The position numbers and the translations under genes are program-made. From Streptomyces ortus (GTDB lineage: Bacteria > Actinomycetota > Actinomycetes > Streptomycetales > Streptomycetaceae), in NCBI RefSeq assembly GCF_026341275.1, contig NZ_JAIFZO010000002.1, positions 5,796,118 to 5,860,117 on the forward strand: DNA of 64,000 bases. The letters are read 5' to 3'. Under the pieces are notes generated by a model that saw only the letters and a list, made by a program, of their open reading frames with translations, had not been told where the DNA came from and searched no databases. Below are positions 34,080 to 42,520 of the stretch, one piece after another. The stretch's first letter is position 1. Every line of letters starts with the position of its first letter.

Positions 34080-35027
34080 GAGAGCATCTGATCAGCGTTC
34101 AGGTCGTTATAGCTGATTTGTGAGTTTCGATTCGCCAGCTTGGTGTGGATTCACCGGTGAGTTCGCGGCTAGTTTTGTTAGCCATGGCCCAGTGGACCAT
34201 GGCGCGAGACCGCTGGGGCAGAGCTTCGTAGTCCCGGACGAGGCGCCTGTGCTGCATTAACCAGCCGAACGTTCGCTCGATCACCCAGCGTTTCGCCTGG
34301 GGCTGGAACCCTTTGGTGGTGGGTCGTTTCACGACCTCGACGTCGATCCCCTTCGCGGCTCCGTGCTGGAAGACGCTGTTCTGGTATCCGCCGTCGGCCC
34401 AGACCTTCGTCACGCTGGGATGCGAGGCGGCGAGCTCGTCGAGCAGGCGCTTCCCGCCAGTGGAATCGTGTACCGAGGCGGCCGTGACGATGACGGCCAG
34501 GACCAGGCCGAGCGTGTCCGTGGCCACGTGACGCTTACGTCCTTTGATCTTTTTGCCGGCGTCGATGCCCTGACTGGCCTCAGCAACGTTTGCGGAGGTC
34601 TTCACGCTCTGCGCATCGATCACCGCGGCCGACGGAGCGGCAGGCCGGCCCTGAGCGCGGCGGACCTTGTCGCGCAGCACATCATGGACCCGCTGGGTCG
34701 TACCGTCCGCCTCCCACTTCGCGTAGTAGTCGTACACAGTCTTGTACGGCGGGAAGTCGTGGGGCAGGTACTCCCACGGGATGCCGGTGCGGTTGACGTA
34801 GAGGATGGCATTCACGATCTCCCGCAGATCATGCACCCGTGCCGCGGTACCCGGACCGGTGCGAGCGGCCCGCCATGTCACGAACACGGGCTCGATCAAT
34901 GTCCAGCGGGCATCGGACACATCACTGCGATAAGGGCGTCGAGGACTCACGAGTCACGCAACGACCCGTCGTCACCTCAGTCACTGCGAACACCCCAAAT
35001 CACCCTCAAAGTAGATCAGTTGCTCTC
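34080..35027 (-). mobile_element. Second IS5-family insertion sequence
   Basis: The 948-bp element begins GAGAGCATCTGATC (34080) and ends with the inverted counterpart GAGAGCAACTGATC (35027 inward). It is flanked by TAA at 34077-34079 and 35028-35030. The left TAA is also the right target duplication of the neighbouring IS, so the two are directly adjacent. It carries one intact transposase gene on the minus strand. Confidence 0.86.
34099..34950 (-). CDS. IS5-family transposase
   Basis: The 283-residue transposase is a single uninterrupted frame. DDE residues are Asp in AAVIDAQSVKTS, Asp in KVWADGGYQNSV and Glu in RWVIERTFGWLMQHRRL. The N-terminal part (SDVSDARWTLIEPV, GIPWEYLPHDFPPYKTVYDY) is typical of the family. 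It differs from the adjacent IS transposase in lacking a frameshift and sharing little sequence, so these are two unrelated copies rather than one duplicated element. Confidence 0.93.
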   Translation of the reverse strand: MSPRRPYRSDVSDARWTLIEPVFVTWRAARTGPGTAARVHDLREIVNAILYVNRTGIPWEYLPHDFPPYKTVYDYYAKWEADGTTQRVHDVLRDKVRRAQGRPAAPSAAVIDAQSVKTSANVAEASQGIDAGKKIKGRKRHVATDTLGLVLAVIVTAASVHDSTGGKRLLDELAASHPSVTKVWADGGYQNSVFQHGAAKGIDVEVVKRPTTKGFQPQAKRWVIERTFGWLMQHRRLVRDYEALPQRSRAMVHWAMANKTSRELTGESTPSWRIETHKSAITT

Positions 35028-35148
35028 TAAGAGCGAAAAGACTGCGCCGTTCCCCGCGCCCCTGGGGCGTGGGTGTGGGGTGCGGGGCCCGGACGTGGTA
35101 GTGGCCCGTCTCCTCCTTGGAGGGGGCGGGCCACTACTGCGGGTGGTG

Positions 35149-35838
35149 TCAGCGGGTCTTCGCTGCGCCTCGGCGGCGGAGCGCGAACATCACGCCGGCG
35201 CCGGCCGCCACGAGCGCGGCCGCTATGCCGGCGATCGCACCGGTGTTGGAGCTGGAACCGGTCTCGGCGAGGTTCGAGTCGCCCGCCGGGGACGGCGCGT
35301 TGTCACCGGTCGACGCGGCCGGAGTGCTCTCCGACTCGGACGGCTCCGGGGACTCGGCGGGCTTCGACGGCTCCTCGGCGGGCTCGGAGGGCTTCTCCGA
35401 GGGCTTCGGGGTCGCCGGAGGCGTGGACGCCTCATCGGACTTGCACGCCTCGGACGGGGTGACGAGGTTCGGCTTGATGTCCTCGTCGACCTGGTTGCCG
35501 GCCTTGACGTGCACGCGGTACGTCGCGTTCGGCTTCCAGTCCTCCGAGAAGTCGATGGTCACGCCTTCGCGCGTGCCCTCGACCACCTGCGCGTCGCCGA
35601 CCTGCTGCGCGTCGGCGCCGTTGGACTGGAGGAAGACAGTGACCGTGGCCTTGACGCCCGACGGGTCCTTGTCCGTGACGCTGATGACGCCCTTGGTGCC
35701 GTCGCACTTGGCGACGGCGGAGAACTCACTGATGTTGCAGGCGAGCGCGTTGCCGGCCAGGCCGAGCGTGAGCGCGGCCGAGGCGGAGGCAACTCCGAGA
35801 ATGCGCACAGAACGTGCGGTACGGCGAGATATGGACAC
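35149..35838 (-). CDS. LAETG sortase-dependent surface protein
   Basis: The 229-residue exported protein has a signal peptide (SARs: ILGVASASAALTLGLAGNAL), an extracellular domain with two Cys, and a Pro/Ser/Glu-rich stalk (SEKPSEPAEEPSKPAESPEP). It ends in the sorting signal LAETG, a hydrophobic helix and basic RRRGAAKTR. LAxTG is the motif of the Streptomyces class E sortases, which attach such proteins to the cell wall. The start is GTG at 35838 with AAGGGCA upstream. Its function on the surface is unknown. It sits between the IS pair and a LOG-family gene. Confidence 0.88.
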   Translation of the reverse strand: MSISRRTARSVRILGVASASAALTLGLAGNALACNISEFSAVAKCDGTKGVISVTDKDPSGVKATVTVFLQSNGADAQQVGDAQVVEGTREGVTIDFSEDWKPNATYRVHVKAGNQVDEDIKPNLVTPSEACKSDEASTPPATPKPSEKPSEPAEEPSKPAESPEPSESESTPAASTGDNAPSPAGDSNLAETGSSSNTGAIAGIAAALVAAGAGVMFALRRRGAAKTR

Positions 35839-35974
35839 GATTGCCCTTCACGGGATGCACAAAAAGAGGGGGGTTGATGGGAGCTACTGAGCAACAGCGA
35901 TCCCAGACGCCTCACAGGTTTATTGGGCACCGTCTCCGGTTGTCAATCCGTGTGTCCGTCTTGCCCCTTGGCTT

Positions 35975-37108
35975 TTAGGTTTCATTTACACGCGACAGCC
36001 GGTCGAGCGCCTCCGGCGCCTCCTCGATCCGGTCCACCAGCGCGATGCGGGACTCCATCGAGCGGTCGCGGGCGAGGGCCTGGAGGAGCGGCCAGGCGGG
36101 CAGCCGCCGCGTCCAGTGGGCGCGGTCCACCAGGACCATGGGCGTCGGTTCGCCGCGTGACTCGTAGTAGTTGGGGGTCGTGTTGTCGAAGATCTCCTGT
36201 ACCGTGCCGGCGGCGCCGGGCAGGAAGACCACGCCCGCGTTCGAACGGGCCAGCAGGCCGTCCTCGCGGGTGGCGTTGGCGAAGTACTTGGCTATGTGGG
36301 AGGCGAACGCGTTCGGCGGCTCGTGCCCGTAGAACCAGGTGGGGATGCCGACGGAGGCGTTGCCCTTCGGCCAGCGTTCGCGCACCTCGAAGGCGGCGCG
36401 CGCCCAGTCGGTCACCGACGGCTCGAACGACGGCGCCTTCCCGAGGAGTTCGCACGCCTCGTCCAGCATGCCGTCGCGGTAGGGGGCCGCGTACGCACCG
36501 AGGTTGGCCGCCTCCATCGCGCCGGGGCCGCCGCCGGTCGCCACCGTGAACCCGGCGCGGGCCAGCGCGCGGCCGAGCCTGGCCGCGCCGCCGTACGCCT
36601 CGGTGCCGCGCCCGATCGCGTGACCGCCCATCACGCCCACCACGCGCGCCCCGCGGAGGAGTTCGTCGAGGGCGTCGGAGACGGCGTCGTCGTGGACCGA
36701 GCGCAGCATCGACGCGTAGATGTCCCCGTCGGCCCTGGTCCGCCGGAACCAGTCGTACGCGACGGCGTCCGGCGTGGCCTCGTAGCTCTCGTCGAGGGAG
36801 CCGAACAGCTCCTCGGGGGTGTAGAGATGACCGCGGTACGGGTCGAACGGCACATCGGGCAGGGGCGGGAAGACCAGCGCCCCGTCCGCCCGGATCTTCG
36901 CCGCCGCGTTCTCCCGCATCGGGCACCCGAGGAAGACGGCGCCCGAGGTGTCGCTGGCGAGCAGTTCTCTCGTACGGTCCGTCAGATCGACGGCCTGGAC
37001 GCGGAAGCCGGTGAGAGTGCCGCGGGCCGAGACGGTCGCGTCGAACTCCTCCAGCGTCTCGATCTCACGGTCGTTGTGATGGGCCACATGGGCGGGGCTC
37101 GTCTGCAC
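35975..37108 (-). CDS. LOG-family Rossmann-fold protein
   Basis: The 377-residue protein has a LOG/lysine-decarboxylase-like Rossmann fold. The nucleotide-binding part shows VVGVMGGHAIGR and ATGGGPGAMEAANLGA. The second motif reads FLPGAAGTVQEIF, corresponding to the PGGxGTxxE box of LOG enzymes, with Ala replacing the second Gly. LOG proteins cleave nucleotide monophosphates from cytokinin-like precursors, but many bacterial members have other roles. The extra ~140-residue N-terminus makes it longer than ordinary LOG proteins (~190). The ATG at 37108 is used. Confidence 0.8.
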   Translation of the reverse strand: MQTSPAHVAHHNDREIETLEEFDATVSARGTLTGFRVQAVDLTDRTRELLASDTSGAVFLGCPMRENAAAKIRADGALVFPPLPDVPFDPYRGHLYTPEELFGSLDESYEATPDAVAYDWFRRTRADGDIYASMLRSVHDDAVSDALDELLRGARVVGVMGGHAIGRGTEAYGGAARLGRALARAGFTVATGGGPGAMEAANLGAYAAPYRDGMLDEACELLGKAPSFEPSVTDWARAAFEVRERWPKGNASVGIPTWFYGHEPPNAFASHIAKYFANATREDGLLARSNAGVVFLPGAAGTVQEIFDNTTPNYYESRGEPTPMVLVDRAHWTRRLPAWPLLQALARDRSMESRIALVDRIEEAPEALDRLSRVNET

Positions 37109-37164
37109 CCGCCCATGTAAGCACGGCCGTTTCGGGCACGGTCCGTTCGGGCGTGCCGGAGGGA

Positions 37165-37248
37165 TTCAGCCCAGAACCACGGGTTTTCAGCCCTGGCCCA
37201 TGGGGATTCAGCCCTGGCCCGTGGGTATTCAGCCCTGGACCATGGACG
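37165..37248. repeat. 21-bp x4 repeat spanning the VOC gene 3' end
   Basis: Four contiguous 21-bp units begin TTCAGCCC. The rightmost unit (37228-37248) contains the stop codon and last codons (PSMVQG) of the VOC gene on the minus strand. The other three lie beyond the stop, so the gene end has been tandemly copied downstream. Confidence 0.88.
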
Positions 37249-37636
37249 GGTCCATCCACATGACCTCCCAGGTGTGGCCGTCCGGGTCGTCGAAGGCGCG
37301 CCCGTACATGACGCCGTGGTCCTGGGTCTCCCCGCTCGCCGAGCCGCCCGCGGCGATCGCCCTGTCGACCAGTTCGTCGACCTTCTCGCGGCTCTCGGCG
37401 CTGAGGCACAGGAGCACCTCGCTGGTCTTCGTCGAGTCCGCGATCTCCTTCTTCGTGAAGTCCGCGTAGCGCTGCTTGTTCAGCAGCATCGCGACGATCG
37501 TGTCGCTGATGACGACGGACGCGCAGTTCTCGTCCGAGAACTGCGCGTTGATCGTGTAGCCGAGCTCCGAGAAGAACTTCTTGGACACGTCCACGTCGTT
37601 CACGGCCAGGTTCACGAAGATCATCTGCTGGTACAT
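37229..37636 (-). CDS. VOC-superfamily (glyoxalase-like) protein
   Basis: The 135-residue protein has two beta-alpha-beta-beta-beta modules of the vicinal oxygen chelate fold, opening MYQQMIFVNLAVNDVDVSKK and ending with FDDPDGHTWEVMWMDPS. Metal ligands can be His in DPDGH and Glu in WEVMW. Members include glyoxalases, bleomycin-resistance proteins and dioxygenases, and the substrate here is unknown. The ATG at 37636 has GGAGG upstream. The 3' end is part of a 21-bp tandem repeat. Confidence 0.85.
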   Translation of the reverse strand: MYQQMIFVNLAVNDVDVSKKFFSELGYTINAQFSDENCASVVISDTIVAMLLNKQRYADFTKKEIADSTKTSEVLLCLSAESREKVDELVDRAIAAGGSASGETQDHGVMYGRAFDDPDGHTWEVMWMDPSMVQG

Positions 37637-37732
37637 GGGAGGTCCTCCGTCAGGTGGGTCGCTGTTCGAAGGGTCAGACCGGGGGCCCGCCGAAAAGTCA
37701 TCGGTCCGCGCGCGTCTTTTTCGTACGCCGGG

Positions 37733-39316
37733 TCAGCGGGCCAGTGGCATGGCCGCGAGCTCGGCGATCGCCCAGGTCAACGGGGTGAGGACGGCGAGCA
37801 GGGCGCCGGCCCGGAGGGTGGCCGCGGTGCGCAGCGTCGCGGCGGGCGCGCCGATCCGCAGCAGGGCGGCGGTGGTGTCGGCGCGCGCGTTCCTCGCCTC
37901 GACGGCGGCGGTCAGCAGCGTCGCCACGGCGCAGCCCGCGACCAGCACCAGGCCGAGCGTGGTGAGGGGCCCGATGCCCGGACGTGTTCCGGCGTAGAGC
38001 ACGGCCATGGCGTACAGGCCCGACGCCACCGCGCACACCACGCCGAGCGGGCGCCCGATACGGGTCGCCTCCTCCATGAGTACGCGTCCGGCGAGCAGGC
38101 GCGGCGCGCTCGGGCGTACGGACTGCAGGAGCCTGCCGCAGAGGTGCGTGCGGGCGGGGCCGGCCAGCGCGAGGCCGAGCGCGGTGAGCGCCCAGCCGAC
38201 GAGCACGCCGAAGGGGCCTCCGGTGAATCCGCCCGGCAGGGCGGGGCCCTGGTGGGCGTCGCGCCACGGGCGGCGTACGTCTCCACGGCGAGACCCGCGG
38301 CCAGCACGGCGGCACCCAGGAGGCCGCTGGGGGTGGGGAGGGGTGGCGGGGTACTGCTGGGTGGCGGGGGCACGACGCGCAGTTCGTCGTACCTCCGGCA
38401 GGACGGTGGAGTGGTCGGCTGCGTCGCGGGCGTCGAGAGCGTCGAGAGCGGCCACGGCGTGCTGATCCCGGGGGTGGTGCGGGTCGGTGGGGGCTGACTG
38501 CGGTGTTCCCCGCGCCCCCTCCGGGGTGGGGTGGCCGGGGTTGTGCGGGTCGACGGAGGCGGCCTGTCGCGCGGGTCCTCCCGCCCCTTCCGGGGGAGAG
38601 CCGTCGGTGGAGAGGGCAGGGGCCGTCTGTGTGGCCGTTTCCCGGCCTTCGGCGGGGGTGGGTGGCGGCGGGGGCGTGGATCCCGTCGCGCGGGCTCCGA
38701 AGCGGCCGTAGGCGCTGGAGCCGACGCGTTCGGTGGAGCGGCCGTAGCCGCCGGAACCGCCCAGCCGTCCCGGGCGTCCGCCGGCCGCGGCGGCGGACGG
38801 GCGCGGACCCCGCGGGCGCAGCACGACCGCGCTGGCCGCGGACGCGAGAACCGGCACCACGGCCAGCAGCGTGAGCGTGGCGGGCAGGCGCAGGGGCTGG
38901 TTCGCGGCGAGCAGGCCGGCCGCCGCCCCGTCGAAGGGCAGGCCGGTCAGATCGCCGCGCAGGTGCAGGAAGAACAGCAGCGCGACCATCGAGCCGAGCG
39001 TGCACGACACCGCGGTGGAGACGGCGGCCAGGATCATCAGCTGAGCGGGTCCCAGACCGATCGCCGCGAGCCCGGTCCGGGGGCGGGTGGCCGGGTCGGT
39101 GCGGGCGACGGCGACCGCGAACTGCACGGTGGCCGCGATCGGCGCGAGGCACCAGGCGAGCCGGAGCACGGCCGCGGTGGACGCCTCCGGATGCCCCATC
39201 GCGTATCCCAGGGTGCACAGGAGCAGGAAGCCGGTGCCCGCGGACGCCGCGGCGACCAGGAGCCGGCGGAACTGGACGGCGGGGTTGGCCCCGCGGACTA
39301 GGCGGAGAGCGAGCAC
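37733..39316 (-). CDS. ABC transporter permease, apparently double-frameshifted
   Basis: The 527-residue reading encodes an FtsX-like permease. Membrane helices occur near the N-terminus (AASAGTGFLLLCTLGYAM), mid-protein (LMILAAVSTAVSCTLGSMVA) and the C-terminus (LRAGALLAVLTPLTWAIAEL). The GTG at 39316 overlaps the ATPase gene by 19 nt. A long Pro/Gly-rich segment (about 175-320) separates the halves. Between about 38268 and 38392 the frame yields an unlikely Arg-rich peptide, while another frame gives YDELRVVPPPP and a helix, SGLLGAAVLAAGLAVETYAA. One extra base near 38392 and one missing near 38268 would restore it. The substrate is unknown. Confidence 0.7.
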   Translation of the reverse strand: MLALRLVRGANPAVQFRRLLVAAASAGTGFLLLCTLGYAMGHPEASTAAVLRLAWCLAPIAATVQFAVAVARTDPATRPRTGLAAIGLGPAQLMILAAVSTAVSCTLGSMVALLFFLHLRGDLTGLPFDGAAAGLLAANQPLRLPATLTLLAVVPVLASAASAVVLRPRGPRPSAAAAGGRPGRLGGSGGYGRSTERVGSSAYGRFGARATGSTPPPPPTPAEGRETATQTAPALSTDGSPPEGAGGPARQAASVDPHNPGHPTPEGARGTPQSAPTDPHHPRDQHAVAALDALDARDAADHSTVLPEVRRTARRAPATQQYPATPPHPQRPPGCRRAGRGSRRGDVRRPWRDAHQGPALPGGFTGGPFGVLVGWALTALGLALAGPARTHLCGRLLQSVRPSAPRLLAGRVLMEEATRIGRPLGVVCAVASGLYAMAVLYAGTRPGIGPLTTLGLVLVAGCAVATLLTAAVEARNARADTTAALLRIGAPAATLRTAATLRAGALLAVLTPLTWAIAELAAMPLAR

Positions 39317-40107
39317 GCGGCCCGACCTTCCGTCTCGGCGGACCCGTTGGCCCCGGCGGAGCCTCTGGAGCCGGTGGGGCCCATGGGACCGGTGGGATCG
39401 GTCGGGTCCGCGATCGGTGGCAGATGGACGGTGTTCACGCGCCGGCCGTCGAGCAGCGACACCGTGCGGTCGGCGAGCGCGGCGGTGTCCGCGTCGTGCG
39501 TGGCCAGCACGACGGTGATCCCGTGCGAGCGGGCCGCCGCGGTGAGCGTCCGCAGCACCTGGGCGCGGTCGGCGCGGTGCAGCGGCGCGGTGGGCTCGTC
39601 GGCGAAGATCACGCTCGGCTCGGGCGCCAGGGCGCGGGCGATGGCCACCCGCTGGCGCTCCGACTGGAGCAGGGCGTACGGGCGTCTGCGGGCGCAGCCG
39701 CCGACGTCCAGGCGGTCCAGCCACTCCAGCGCGGCGGTCTTGGCCCGGCGGCGGCTCACCCCGCGCAGCATCAGGAGCAGGGCGGCGTTCTCCCAGGCGG
39801 TCAGCTCGGGGACGAGGACCGGTGCCGGGTCGATCCAGCCGAAACGGTCGCGACGCAGCCGCTCCCGGCTCATCGTGCCCATGGTGTGGACGGGCGTGCT
39901 GTCGAACCAGACCTCGCCCTCCTGCGCCACGAGCTGTCCCGACAGGCACTTCAGGAGGGTCGTCTTGCCGCTGCCGCGCGGGCCGCCGACGGCGAGGATC
40001 TCGCCCTCGCGGACCCCGATCGAGACGCCGGTGAGTGCGGGTGAGCCGTTGTGTCTGACGTGCAGGGCGCGTGCCCAGAGCACGTCGTTGTCCGGCGGAG
40101 CCGCCAT
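39298..40107 (-). CDS. ABC transporter ATP-binding protein
   Basis: The 269-residue ATPase shows Walker A GPRGSGKTT and Walker B VIFADEPTAPLHRADR with switch His in LATHDADTAAL. The signature is degenerate, LLQSERQRVAIARAL in place of LSGGQ. The ATG at 40107 has GAAGAGGTG upstream. A Thr/Gly/Asp-rich tail (PTDPTGPMGPTGSRGSAGA) follows the domain. With the overlapping permease it forms a two-gene exporter or lipid-type transporter of unknown cargo, like the MacB/LolD class. Confidence 0.82.
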   Translation of the reverse strand: MAAPPDNDVLWARALHVRHNGSPALTGVSIGVREGEILAVGGPRGSGKTTLLKCLSGQLVAQEGEVWFDSTPVHTMGTMSRERLRRDRFGWIDPAPVLVPELTAWENAALLLMLRGVSRRRAKTAALEWLDRLDVGGCARRRPYALLQSERQRVAIARALAPEPSVIFADEPTAPLHRADRAQVLRTLTAAARSHGITVVLATHDADTAALADRTVSLLDGRRVNTVHLPPIADPTDPTGPMGPTGSRGSAGANGSAETEGRAACSLSA

Positions 40108-40403
40108 CGCGTACACCTCTTCAGATCTGATTTGCGCTGCCCGGGCGCCTCGGAAGGTCGCCGGGTCCCCCGGTCGGGGGAACGAAGGCAGGGCCGATCG
40201 GTCACTGGGCACGCTAGGGAGTCGGGGCCCGGGGGCCGGACAGCACGCGGCCCCGGGGCACGCATTCTCACTCGAACGGGCGCCACCGGGGCCGGTGTTG
40301 ATCACTTGTTCAGCTCAAAGGCTGAGCCGACGGCCGGGCGGATGGCCGGGCCGGCAGGTGCAGCTCACGGCTGGGGCCGTGGCCGTGGCTCGGGGGCCGT
40401 GGC

Positions 40404-41801
40404 TCACAGCTTCGCCCAGGCCTCCGTCAGCACCTGGCGGACGATCCCCTCGATCTCGTCGAACGTCGACTGGTCGGAGATCAGCGGCGGCGACAGCTGG
40501 ATGACCGGGTCGCCGCGGTCGTCGGCGCGGCAGTAGAGGCCGTACTCGAAGAGCTTCTTGGAGACGAAGCCGTAGAGCACGCGCTCCGACTCCTCGTCCG
40601 TGAAGGTCTCCTTGGTGGCCTTGTCCTTCACAAGCTCGATGCCGTAGAAGAAGCCGTTGCCGCGGACGTCGCCGACGATCGGCAGGTCGTGCAGCTTCTG
40701 GAGGGTGGAGAGGAACGCGCTCTCGTTCGCGAGGACGTGTTCGTTGAGCTTCTCGCGCTCGAAGAGGTCCAGGTTCGCGAGGCCCACGGCCGCCGACACC
40801 GGGTGACCACCGAAGGTGTAGCCGTGCAGGAAGGTGTTGTCGCCCTCGTAGAACGGCTCGGCCAGCCGGTCCGAGATGATGCAGGCGCCGATCGGGGAGT
40901 AGCCCGAGGTCATCCCCTTGGCGCAGGTGATCATGTCCGGTACGTAGTCGAACTTGTCGCACGCGAACATCGTGCCGAGGCGGCCGAAGGCGCAGATGAC
41001 CTCGTCCGAGACGAGCAGCACGTCGTACCGGTCGCAGATCTCGCGCACCCGCTGGAAGTAGCCGGGCGGCGGCGGGAAGCAGCCGCCGGCGTTCTGCACG
41101 GGCTCCAGGAAGACGGCGGCGACCGTCTCGGGGCCCTCCATGAGGATCTGCTCCTCGATCTGGTCGGCAGCCCAGCGGCCGAAGGCCTCCGGGTCGACGC
41201 CCGAACCGTTGTCGAGGAACGCGGGGGCGCGGTAGATGTTGGTGTTCGCGACCTTGTGGGCGCCGGGGACCAGCGGCTCGAACGGGGCCTTCAGCGCGGG
41301 CAGGCCCGTGATGGACAGGGCGCCCTGCGGAGTGCCGTGGTAGGCGACCGCGCGCGAGATGACCTTGTACTTGGTCGGCTGGCCCCGCAGCTTGAAGTAC
41401 TGCTTGGCGAGCTTCCACGCGGTCTCGACGGCCTCGCCGCCGCCGGTGGTGAAGAAGACCTTGTTCAGGTCGCCGGGAGCGTGGTGCGCGAGGCGCTCGG
41501 CCAGCTCGACGGCCTTCGGGTGGGCGTACGACCAGATCGGGAAGAAGGCCAGCTCCTTGGCCTGCCTGGCGGCCGTCTCGGCCAGCTCCGCGCGGCCGTG
41601 GCCCGCCTGGACCACGAACAGACCGGCCAGACCGTCGAGGTAGCGCTTGCCCTTGTCGTCGTAGATGTAGGTCCCCTCGCCACGGACGATCGTGGGGACG
41701 GGCGCGTTCTCGTACGAGGACATGCGGGTGAAGTGCATCCACAGGTGGTCGTACGCGGTGCGGCTGAGGTCCTTGGCAGTCACGGCTATCGGGTTCCCCA
41801 C
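40404..41801 (-). CDS. Class III aminotransferase (polyamine/beta-alanine type)
   Basis: The 465-residue PLP enzyme is an omega-aminotransferase. PLP-binding features are FFTTGGGEAVETAWKLAKQY, VFLEPVQNAGGCFPPP, LVSDEVICAFGR and the Schiff-base Lys in CAKGMTSGY. It probably moves an amino group from putrescine, a related diamine or beta-alanine to pyruvate or 2-oxoglutarate. The GTG at 41801 overlaps the AsnC-type gene by 16 nt; a GTG at 41783 is a second choice. Beside it a divergent aldehyde dehydrogenase could oxidise the aminoaldehyde. In S. coelicolor a homologous set has been linked to polyamine use; I rely on memory for that. Confidence 0.9.
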   Translation of the reverse strand: MGNPIAVTAKDLSRTAYDHLWMHFTRMSSYENAPVPTIVRGEGTYIYDDKGKRYLDGLAGLFVVQAGHGRAELAETAARQAKELAFFPIWSYAHPKAVELAERLAHHAPGDLNKVFFTTGGGEAVETAWKLAKQYFKLRGQPTKYKVISRAVAYHGTPQGALSITGLPALKAPFEPLVPGAHKVANTNIYRAPAFLDNGSGVDPEAFGRWAADQIEEQILMEGPETVAAVFLEPVQNAGGCFPPPPGYFQRVREICDRYDVLLVSDEVICAFGRLGTMFACDKFDYVPDMITCAKGMTSGYSPIGACIISDRLAEPFYEGDNTFLHGYTFGGHPVSAAVGLANLDLFEREKLNEHVLANESAFLSTLQKLHDLPIVGDVRGNGFFYGIELVKDKATKETFTDEESERVLYGFVSKKLFEYGLYCRADDRGDPVIQLSPPLISDQSTFDEIEGIVRQVLTEAWAKL

Positions 41802-42295
41802 ATGTAGGTCTGCTTCTTGAGCTTGAGGTAGACGAAGCTCTCGGTGGAGCGCACGCCGGGCAGGACCCGGATGCGTTTGTTGATGACGTCGAGCAGGTGG
41901 TCGTCGTCCTCGCAGACGATCTCGGCGAGGATGTCGAAGGAGCCCGCCGTCATCACCACGTACTCGACCTCCTGCATGGCGGTCAGCGCCTCCGCCACCG
42001 GTTCGAGGTCGCCGTCGGCGTTGATGCCGACCATCGCCTGCCTGCGGAAGCCCACGGTGAGCGGGTCCGTGACGGCGACGATCTGCATCACCCCCTGGTC
42101 GAGCAGCTTCTGGACGCGCTGGCGCACGGCCGCCTCGGACAGGCCCACGGCCTTGCCTATCGCGGCGTAGGGCCGGCGGCCGTCCTCCTGGAGCTGCTCG
42201 ATGATGCCGAGGGAGACGGCGTCGAGCTGGGGGGTGCCGTTCCTGGACTCGCGGGAGTCCCGGAGGTCCCTGGGGTCTGCGCTTCGACTGGCCAC
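41786..42295 (-). CDS. Lrp/AsnC-family transcriptional regulator
   Basis: The 169-residue regulator has an N-terminal winged helix (LDAVSLGIIEQLQEDGRRPY, AVGLSEAAVRQRVQKLLDQG) and a RAM ligand-binding domain ending SFVYLKLKKQTYMWG. Such proteins often sense amino acids. I favour the GTG at 42295; a start at 42331 would add twelve residues. It is the first gene of a unit with the aminotransferase and is divergent from an aldehyde dehydrogenase. It probably controls both, with the operator in the 225-bp gap. Confidence 0.9.
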   Translation of the reverse strand: MASRSADPRDLRDSRESRNGTPQLDAVSLGIIEQLQEDGRRPYAAIGKAVGLSEAAVRQRVQKLLDQGVMQIVAVTDPLTVGFRRQAMVGINADGDLEPVAEALTAMQEVEYVVMTAGSFDILAEIVCEDDDHLLDVINKRIRVLPGVRSTESFVYLKLKKQTYMWGTR

Positions 42296-42520
42296 GCGCT
42301 CACTCTGCACGAGGGCTCGACAGTTCCGCAAGGTGTGATCGATGAAATTCGTTGTTTACGTGTTCCAGTACTGCGGATTTCGCAGCTCTGGGGTCGGCGG
42401 GGGTGTTGAAAACGTCGGGGCGAGGATTAGGGTGGGAGGCCAGGCGTCTCAGGTAGTGGACACCCGGGGCGCGGGGCCGTAGAAGGACAGTCGTAGAACA
42501 TCTGACAGGAGGGCCGGGCA
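42296..42520. promoter_or_regulatory. Divergent control region of the polyamine unit
   Basis: The 225-bp gap separates the AsnC-type gene (minus) from the aldehyde dehydrogenase (plus). It has an AT-richer core around 42340-42370 and an inverted repeat CTGCG-N5-CGCAG at 42371-42385. It must contain both promoters and probably the AsnC operator, but a regulator site is inferred only. Confidence 0.4.

Noticed and set aside
34363..35877. A long plus-strand frame over the second IS and the LAETG gene
   Set aside because: It is antisense to a well-defined transposase and a sortase substrate, with no domain of its own.
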